A stretch of DNA of 64,000 nucleotides from an uncultured Candidatus Melainabacteria bacterium (GTDB lineage Bacteria > Cyanobacteriota > Vampirovibrionia > Gastranaerophilales > Gastranaerophilaceae): contig CANOTP010000001.1 of assembly GCA_947570135.1 (NCBI GenBank), positions 62,001 through 126,000 of the forward strand, in the 5' to 3' direction. Position numbers and translations under genes: made by a program. Positions 58,454-64,000 of this stretch are shown in pieces. How positions within the stretch are numbered: the first letter of the stretch is position 1; each line of letters begins with the position of its first letter. The notes under the pieces are model-generated. The model was not told the DNA's origin. It saw nothing but the letters and a program-made list of their open reading frames with translations, and ran no database searches.

Positions 58454-60018
58454 TAGTTTTGTTGGTTTTCCACTTCTTGTGCCATTTCTTCTATGATGTT
58501 GTTAATTTGAGCTGCTTCAAAGCTTGAACAAGAGTTCCAAATTAAAGTTGCTCTCGGCTCACTTAGAAGCGGGCTTGGAAATTCATTAGTACACTGTCCT
58601 TTCAGCATATTTTTAGAACCGTCGGGACATGATGTGAAATGTGTACAGCAGCTGCAAATTTTTAATGTTAAACCGTAGTCTTCCATTTTTGATTTTAATT
58701 GTTGAAGTGCGTCAATCATCCTTATATGCGGGGATGTAGTGTACTTTTTATTTTTATAAATGAATCTGATTTTTGAAAGTTCGCTTTCTGTTGATATAAA
58801 TTCAAGTTTACAGCCTCTGTCACCGTGTTTTGTTTGAACCAAAACATCTATAGCCAGTTTATCTACTTCTTTATCAGAACCTGCGCCAATTTTTTTCAGT
58901 AAATATCTTACAGGCGGGAAGTTTTTGATTATGTGGCAGATTGAATAAATCGGATAACATAACAGTATTAAAATTTCGTTTAAGTTTAACTTTGCGTTAA
59001 CAAGGCTTATACCAAATGCTGCAAGTAAAATTGCTGCCGTAAAGATTACAACGTTACACTTTACAATGAACGGGTAATGATATGAATACAAAATCAAAAC
59101 AGCGTAAGCTGCCGTTAAAAACCAACAATTAGGGTTAATCAAAGAACAAATATGTTCAATAAACGGGAAGTTTATTGTTTTTAAGTTTTTGAAATTAGTT
59201 TTTAACAAATTAAATCTTTTAGATAATTTTGTTTTTTTGAACAAATAATCCTGACCTAAGATGTATGATTGAATATTCGGGTTATAAACACATTTGTGAC
59301 CGCTTCGTGACAATAATAAGCTGAATTCAAGTTCAGAATTAATGTCCTTAAAATTAACTCCGTTGATATCATCAAGTGCTGATTTTTTTATGATAAATAA
59401 ACCTGAGTCTACCTGTGTTGCAAGTCCTAATAAGGTTCTTGCCTGTTTAAAAAAGTTTGCCTGATATTTTTTATAAACGGCTTTAATTTTATCAACTATA
59501 TCAAGGTTATCTCTGTTGATGTTAAGTTCACCTGTTACAGCGTCCGCTTTTTGTAAAGTTGCGTTTGCAAGGGTTAAAAAGTCTGAGTCAATTTTGCGGA
59601 TTCCGTCAATGAAAATATAAGCGTCAATTGTGCTATCTTTGCTCAATTCTTCCAGAAGCATTGAAACAGCTTTATTTTTGCCTAATGTCCCGACATCTTG
59701 AATATTCAACACGTGAACAAAATTATCGTGTTCAAAAAGTTTTTCGGAACCGTCGTTACAATCGTCCAAAATGGCATAAACTTTGAAGTTTGCAAGAGGA
59801 TAATCCTGCATTTTGATTTGTTCAACAAGCTCTTGAAGGCAATCTTTATGGTTGTGGTTGTATATTATAACCGCAAAATTATTTTTGGTATCGTCATATT
59901 TTGAATACTTTCTTTCGATAGAAAACGGTCTGTCTTTGAGATTCCTGAGTGATAGTACTAGGAAGTAAGTTGTATAAATAATTACATATAAGTAAACTAT
60001 GTATAAAATAATTTCCAT
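58453..60018 (-). CDS. Membrane glycosyltransferase, family 2-like
   Basis: The 521-residue protein has an N-terminal membrane helix, a GT-A domain with FAVIIYNHNHKDCLQELVEQI, YAILDDCNDGSE and DSGLFIIKKSALDDI, and two to four membrane helices near 290-345. A C-terminal cysteine-rich segment (KICSCCTHFTSCPDGSKNM) is unusual. It probably uses an activated sugar for a surface polymer or lipid. The usual DxD is replaced by DDCND. The cysteine-rich tail has no parallel that I know. Confidence 0.75.
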   Translation of the reverse strand: MEIILYIVYLYVIIYTTYFLVLSLRNLKDRPFSIERKYSKYDDTKNNFAVIIYNHNHKDCLQELVEQIKMQDYPLANFKVYAILDDCNDGSEKLFEHDNFVHVLNIQDVGTLGKNKAVSMLLEELSKDSTIDAYIFIDGIRKIDSDFLTLANATLQKADAVTGELNINRDNLDIVDKIKAVYKKYQANFFKQARTLLGLATQVDSGLFIIKKSALDDINGVNFKDINSELEFSLLLSRSGHKCVYNPNIQSYILGQDYLFKKTKLSKRFNLLKTNFKNLKTINFPFIEHICSLINPNCWFLTAAYAVLILYSYHYPFIVKCNVVIFTAAILLAAFGISLVNAKLNLNEILILLCYPIYSICHIIKNFPPVRYLLKKIGAGSDKEVDKLAIDVLVQTKHGDRGCKLEFISTESELSKIRFIYKNKKYTTSPHIRMIDALQQLKSKMEDYGLTLKICSCCTHFTSCPDGSKNMLKGQCTNEFPSPLLSEPRATLIWNSCSSFEAAQINNIIEEMAQEVENQQN

Positions 60019-60075
60019 AAAAATTCCCCTTGTTTTTATTTATTTTATAAAAAAACAAAAATAATTTCAAATTTA

Positions 60076-60660
60076 TTACAAATCTATGTTTATTGCGCCT
60101 TGTCTGAATACTCTTATTTCATCTCCAAAGACACCTGCAACTGTGGATTCTAAGCCTTTTGCACAGTGCCCGTAATCGTTAATAATTAAATCAGCAAGTC
60201 CTGTCATATTTTCAAGTGCCTGCTCGTAAGTTTTTGCAGAAGGTTGATGAGAAAGGTTTGCGCTTGTGGTTGCAAGAACGTGTCCTGGGACAATTTTGCA
60301 AATTTGTCTGAAAACTTCGTTATCTGGAACCCTTATCCCGACGGTTACCATACCTGAAGTGATATAATCAGGGGTGTTTTCGTTTTTTTCGGTAACAATA
60401 GTAAGTGCTCCCGGGAAGTGTTTTTTGATAAGCTGCTGTCCGATTTTAGGTATGGGGTTAACGTAATTCAAAAGATGATAAACCTCATCAGACATTAAAA
60501 TTAAAGGTTTTTGAGCTTCGCGTTTTTTTATTTCGTAGATTTTTTTTACGGCTTTTTCGTTATTTGGCAGACATCCCAGACCCCAGACAGTATCAGTAAC
60601 GTACGCTATAACTCCGCCGTTATTTAAAACTTTAATTATTTCATCTTTTTCTTTTAACAT
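60076..60660 (-). CDS. L-threonylcarbamoyladenylate synthase (TsaC/Sua5)
   Basis: The 194-residue enzyme makes threonylcarbamoyl-AMP for t6A37 of tRNAs. YrdC-domain motifs are clear: VIAYVTDTVWGLGCL, KIYEIKKREAQKPLILM (KR.xKP), PGALTIVTE, VGIRVPDN and LATTSANLSHQPS. It lacks the extra Sua5 domain, so it is the short TsaC-type form. GGAGGGAAG lies before the ATG. Confidence 0.93.
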   Translation of the reverse strand: MLKEKDEIIKVLNNGGVIAYVTDTVWGLGCLPNNEKAVKKIYEIKKREAQKPLILMSDEVYHLLNYVNPIPKIGQQLIKKHFPGALTIVTEKNENTPDYITSGMVTVGIRVPDNEVFRQICKIVPGHVLATTSANLSHQPSAKTYEQALENMTGLADLIINDYGHCAKGLESTVAGVFGDEIRVFRQGAINIDL

Positions 60661-60809
60661 AGCTTCCCTCCGATTATATTATATCAGAGAAAGGAGTAAA
60701 TGGTATGTTTGGGTGAAACTTATTGGAGCAGCCCGTGCTGCGAGGACTTGACTTTTCCCTAAAAATTATTATTATAAGGATAAGGTAGAAATTAGAAAGG
60801 TTTTATATT

Positions 60810-61361
60810 ATGGCTTCAGGTTCATCAATCATCAATAACATCGCATCAAATTTGACGAATACTTATGCATATTTAGCTTCACTTTATCCTGAAGACGGTG
60901 TGACTTATAAAAATATTACTAAAGCTCGTACAGATAATACTAATTATCTGACATTGAATCAGTCTTTTGCGTCGTATTTACAAAATAATTTTTCAGTGCT
61001 CGATAAAGATGGGGACGGTGTAATAAGTGCTGATGAGATGAACAATATGACAAATACTATTGCAACTTCGGGAGTTTCTCGCAACGAGTTATCACAGCTT
61101 GCTTCAAGCGGAGCTTATTCATCAGAAATGCTTAGTAAAATCTTAGAAAACTTTGACGAAATTGATACAAACCATGACGGAAGAGTTACAAGTGCTGAAA
61201 TTGCAGCTTTTACTCATTCTTGCAACAAACAGGAAAAGCTCGACGAGGAAAATTACAGAAAAGCTACTCAAACTTCTGTATTTTACGGCGAAGATAATTC
61301 CGCTGATGTTTCAAGCTACAGTATTTTGAGCTATAAATACAAAAACTTTAATTCAAAATAA
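60810..61361 (+). CDS. EF-hand calcium-binding protein
   Basis: The 183-residue protein has two canonical EF-hands. The first loop is DKDGDGVISADE (about residue 72), the second is DTNHDGRVTSAE (about 132). No signal peptide is visible. The N-terminus is Ser/Ala/Asn-rich. It likely binds calcium and may be a sensor or scaffold; EF-hand proteins are uncommon as stand-alone bacterial proteins. AGAAAGG precedes the ATG. Confidence 0.88.
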   Translation: MASGSSIINNIASNLTNTYAYLASLYPEDGVTYKNITKARTDNTNYLTLNQSFASYLQNNFSVLDKDGDGVISADEMNNMTNTIATSGVSRNELSQLASSGAYSSEMLSKILENFDEIDTNHDGRVTSAEIAAFTHSCNKQEKLDEENYRKATQTSVFYGEDNSADVSSYSILSYKYKNFNSK

Positions 61362-61363
61362 TC

Positions 61364-62710
61364 TTATTTTCCGATACAAAAATGGTCAAAGATATTGTTT
61401 AAAATGTCGTCGGTAATAACTTCCCCCGTGATTTCATCAAGGGATAGCAGAGCTGACTTTAAATCAATATAAATCATGTCTTGAAGTTCTTCGGTTTGTG
61501 CAGCTTGTAGTGCGCGTTCCAAAGACTCTTTACATCTTAACAGGCATGTTTGCTGACGTTGGTTTGTAACAAATTCTGTTTCCTCAGGTGTAAATTTAAA
61601 TATAGTTTGTTTTAATGTGTTTTTAAAAGTTTCCAATCCGTTTTTAGAATATACTGAAATCGTTTGTGTGTCGGGAAGTTCAGGTTTGAAACTTTCTTTT
61701 GCCAAATCGATTTTATTTGCAACATTGATATGCGGTTTGTCTTTTATTATTTCGTAAATTTCTTTGTCTTCTTGTGTTAAACCTGCTTGAGCGTCGTATA
61801 AAAATATAACCAAATCTGCTTCCTGTGCGGATTGTTTTGAGTATTCAATCCCGATTTCTTCAACCTTATCAATGTTTTCATTCTCTCTTATGCCTGCAGT
61901 GTCAATCAAAGTAACCGAAACTCCCAAATCAAGTGTTTCTTTAATAACATCGCGGGTTGTGCCTGCAATATCTGTTACTATTGCTCTGTCAAGGTTTAAA
62001 AGTGCATTGAATAAAGATGATTTCCCAACATTCGGACGTCCGACTATTGCAACTTTAACACCCTGACGAAGAATGTCAGAAGATTTTGCACAATCTAAAA
62101 TTTTATTGATTTGTACTAGGGAATTGCTGAATTTTTCGACAAGCCAAGAATATTCAGGTTCTGCTACATCTTCTGGGAAATCAATTCCTGCAACGATTCT
62201 TGATGCGGTTTCAAAGATGTCTCCCTTTATCTCATTAATTTTTGAGGCAAGAACTCCCGATAAATTTTTTGCTGATTGGATTGCAAAATTTGAGGTTTTG
62301 GCGTGGATTAAATCATCAACGGCTTCGGCTTGAGATAAGTCAAGTTTTTTGTTTAAAAACGCGCGTTTTGTGAACTCGCCGCGTTCTGCCATTCTGGCTC
62401 CGTTTTTTAATACAACATCAAGAATGTTTCTTACAACATTAACCCCGCCGTGACATTGAATTTCTACAACATCTTCGCCTGTGTAGCTGTTAGGATTTTT
62501 GAAAGGAAGAATTACAACTTCGTCAATTTTTATCTCTTTGTCTAAAATCCAGCCGTGACAAATTTTTCCTGCGGGAAGAGTTTTTCTGTCAGAGACTTTA
62601 AGTGCGATTTCAAAGCTTTTGTCGCCCGAAATTCTTATAACCCCGACACCACCCGTGCCGATAGGTGTAGATATTGCTGCTATTGTTTCAAATTCTTGGT
62701 TAATGTTCAT
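61364..62710 (-). CDS. mnmE: tRNA modification GTPase MnmE
   Basis: The 448-residue protein has the N-terminal formyl-THF-binding domain (IAAISTPIGTGGVGVIRISG), the central G domain (GRPNVGKSSLFNAL, DTAGIREN, NKID) and the C-terminal CxGK motif (CIGK) at the very end. With MnmG it makes carboxymethylaminomethyluridine at U34. Length matches the family. The gene converges with the EF-hand gene. Confidence 0.96.
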   Translation of the reverse strand: MNINQEFETIAAISTPIGTGGVGVIRISGDKSFEIALKVSDRKTLPAGKICHGWILDKEIKIDEVVILPFKNPNSYTGEDVVEIQCHGGVNVVRNILDVVLKNGARMAERGEFTKRAFLNKKLDLSQAEAVDDLIHAKTSNFAIQSAKNLSGVLASKINEIKGDIFETASRIVAGIDFPEDVAEPEYSWLVEKFSNSLVQINKILDCAKSSDILRQGVKVAIVGRPNVGKSSLFNALLNLDRAIVTDIAGTTRDVIKETLDLGVSVTLIDTAGIRENENIDKVEEIGIEYSKQSAQEADLVIFLYDAQAGLTQEDKEIYEIIKDKPHINVANKIDLAKESFKPELPDTQTISVYSKNGLETFKNTLKQTIFKFTPEETEFVTNQRQQTCLLRCKESLERALQAAQTEELQDMIYIDLKSALLSLDEITGEVITDDILNNIFDHFCIGK

Positions 62711-62733
62711 AAAATGATTATACTATAAACCAT

Positions 62734-63178
62734 TCATAATTTGACAGGATAATCGTCGGGAATTTTAAAATTGTTTTGGAATATTAATGTTGTACAAAAG
62801 GCAGAAGGATATATTGATGCTGCCGGGCGTGCAGATTTAGATGCACAATATTCTTTGTATTTTTCTTCATCGTAAGTCCCGAGAGTTTGATAAGAGAAGT
62901 TTCCGAATCCGTCAGTTGCGTATTTCATAAAAAATGTATCTCGTCCGCTTATAAGTTTTTTACGGTTAGGGTTCAAGATTACATCAATATAAAATTCTTC
63001 ATCATTACCTGCTTTTACAAAGCCTAAAACTGTTCCGTCTACCAGTGTTACAAGAAAAGAACATCCGTCAACCTATCCAACTTGTGTTGATAACTAAGTT
63101 AGGTATCGTCATCGCAGCTACTATTCCGATGATGCCGAGAGTAATCAGTACTTCTGCCAATGTAAAACCATTTTGTAT
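62734..63178 (-). pseudogene. Decayed type IV pilin-like gene, module 4
   Basis: On the minus strand, the lead QNGFTLAEVLITLGIIGIVAAM is present, but its expected start codon is ATA (63176-63178). The frame ends in a stop shortly after INTSWIG. A second frame, shifted, continues as CSFLVTLVDGTVLGFVK..., then NPNRKKLISGRDTFF to the end at 62734. The gene has thus lost its start and most of the middle. It is divergent from the XRE-type gene at 63242, as in modules 1-3. Confidence 0.7.
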
Positions 63179-63241
63179 AATTTAAGCCTCCATGTAGGCA
63201 ATTCCGAACAGTATAATTGTAATAAACGATAACATAAAATT

Positions 63242-63514
63242 ATGCAAGCAGAGAATAAGAAAAAGAGAGCAGTGATTTTGAAAGCCGTAGCCGAAACGAT
63301 AAAAGAGTTACGCTTAAAATCAGGGAAATCAATCAGTTTGATTTCAAATGAGTTAAATGTTTCAAAATCGATTTGGTCTGATGTTGAACTTGGTAAATCT
63401 GATTTGCAGTTTACGACATTTGGGAGAATTTCCGAGGCTTTGGATATAATACCTGAGAATTTAATAAAAAAGATTCGGGAGAATTTATCCGAGGAGATAA
63501 ATTTTATAGAATAA
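63242..63514 (+). CDS. XRE-family HTH regulator, module 4
   Basis: The 90-residue protein contains a Cro/CI-type HTH: IKELRLKSGKSISLISNELNVSKSIWSDVELGKSDLQFTTFGRISEALDI. The start has no strong ribosome site. A TATAAT lies about 30 bases upstream. The regulator is intact although the divergent pilin has decayed, so it may have other targets. Confidence 0.82.
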   Translation: MQAENKKKRAVILKAVAETIKELRLKSGKSISLISNELNVSKSIWSDVELGKSDLQFTTFGRISEALDIIPENLIKKIRENLSEEINFIE

Positions 63515-63553
63515 ATTCAAATCTCATCAATTTGTATGATTTCAAAAAAAATA

Positions 63554-63643
63554 GAGGTGCTAATATTAAAATATACTCCTTAGAAACTAAGATACACATA
63601 TCCCTAATCAACAGCTATGCACCTCAGTACATAGCTTTTTTTT
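63554..63643 (+). ncRNA. Possible small structured RNA with intrinsic terminator
   Basis: GAGGTGC at 63554-63560 is complementary to GCACCTC at 63619-63625. A second stem, AGCTATG/CATAGCT (63613-63636), runs into eight T, giving a good terminator. The two pairings overlap, so they could be alternative folds, as in regulatory leaders or antisense RNAs. No open frame is convincing. The -10-like TATGAT at 63535 is only a weak promoter candidate. Confidence 0.4.
63613..63643 (+). terminator. Intrinsic terminator
   Basis: A seven-bp stem (AGCTATG with CATAGCT) is followed by a run of seven T. It ends the XRE gene's transcript or the possible small RNA at 63554. Confidence 0.6.
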
Positions 63644-63757
63644 ATGTCCAGCGCAGAGGCATGAGCGAAGCGAAAGTCGAACCTGCATTAATATAAGCGA
63701 GGATGTATTTACTAAAACGAGATTTCTGTTATAATAATATCAAAGGGGGAAGAGGGA

Positions 63758-64000
63758 ATGAAAAAGTGTTTACTTATATTGACAGTTTTAACTGTAGTTG
63801 GCGGGCTTTGTGCTTATGCCGCCGAGTTTTCAAAGTTTTCACCTAAATTTATTAAAAAATTTAAGGATTGTGAACGCTATGAAGAAACGGTTACTTCTGA
63901 ATTTGACGGTCAACAATTTACTACACACCGAAATATTATCGGCTGGAGAAACGGAATGTGCAGATATCAGGAAACTATTACATCTCCTGTTGATAAATAC
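63758..64000 (+). CDS. Exported hypothetical protein, truncated at the right edge
   Basis: ATG 63758 follows a very purine-rich site (GGGGGAAGAGGGA). The visible 81 residues start with a signal peptide (MKKCLLILTVLTVVGGLCAYAAE) and continue as a polar domain (FKDCERYEETVTSEFDGQQF, GWRNGMCRYQETI). A Cys pair in this region may form a disulfide. The protein runs out of the window. TATAAT at about 63731 is a likely -10 box. Confidence 0.7.
   Translation, partial: MKKCLLILTVLTVVGGLCAYAAEFSKFSPKFIKKFKDCERYEETVTSEFDGQQFTTHRNIIGWRNGMCRYQETITSPVDKY

Noticed and set aside
1-64000. rRNA operon, insertion sequence transposase, CRISPR, or diversity-generating retroelement
   Set aside because: None of the characteristic genes or repeats is visible in the window.

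Overview
The window is AT-rich bacterial chromosome with short intergenic gaps. Several protein styles point to a gut cyanobacterial-sister lineage (Vampirovibrionia/Melainabacteria, probably Gastranaerophilales): many type IV pilin-like proteins sharing GFTLAEVLITLGIIGVVAA, small proteins with NFxG/FTxF near the N-terminus, a membrane pyrophosphatase and a Ycf46-type AAA protein. That assignment is inference from style; no rRNA or marker phylogeny is available here.

Region 1 (1-4288) is host sequence: an Lrp regulator with an aminotransferase, two exported proteins, a 46-residue membrane protein, and then an RNA locus. Two copies of an 85-nt cloverleaf-like RNA and tRNA-Leu(CAG) are spaced at exactly 106 bp behind one promoter. 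A large serine recombinase reads toward this tRNA, and its last codons lie inside it, so this is the likely left end of an integrated element.

Region 2 (about 4.24 to 24-26 kb) is the accessory element. It carries the large serine integrase, a possible replication initiator, an orphan adenine methyltransferase-like protein, a HTH regulator, a small resolvase next to a 26-bp perfect palindrome, an eight-gene minus-strand operon, a tyrosine recombinase, and a defence cluster: Hachiman (hamA, hamB), a HEPN-type Abi protein and a zinc-ribbon/nucleoside-deoxyribosyltransferase-like protein. The eight-gene operon (11222-18869) is the most interesting part. It holds a DUF2997 protein, a NrdG-like radical SAM protein, a Ycf46-type AAA ATPase, two TPR proteins with a helix-hairpin-helix-like end, a Ycf35/DUF1257-like protein, a membrane-anchored Mrr-type nuclease and a membrane TonB/SPOR-like protein. 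Four of these eight end in the same short carboxyl tail, G-[RK]-[KT]-[LI]-D-[IWF]. I propose it as a candidate undescribed system, possibly defensive.

Region 3 (about 25.6-64 kb) is mostly host housekeeping: prs, a MIP channel, hppA, a GltD/NfnB-like oxidoreductase, rmuC, a SPOUT methyltransferase, aminopeptidase P, parvulin, carbonic anhydrase, mnmA, tRNA-Gly, cinA C-domain, radA, a BlaI-type regulator with an exported-protein operon, a glycosyltransferase, a TsaC/Sua5 protein and mnmE. Six pilin-like genes run through it. Four sit divergently beside a small XRE-type HTH gene, two of them with palindromic sites in the shared promoter; at two of the four the pilin is broken. The other two pilins start with the same eight-G run, which leaves the pilin one base out of frame; nine G would restore both. 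This looks like phase variation, although homopolymer error has to be excluded.
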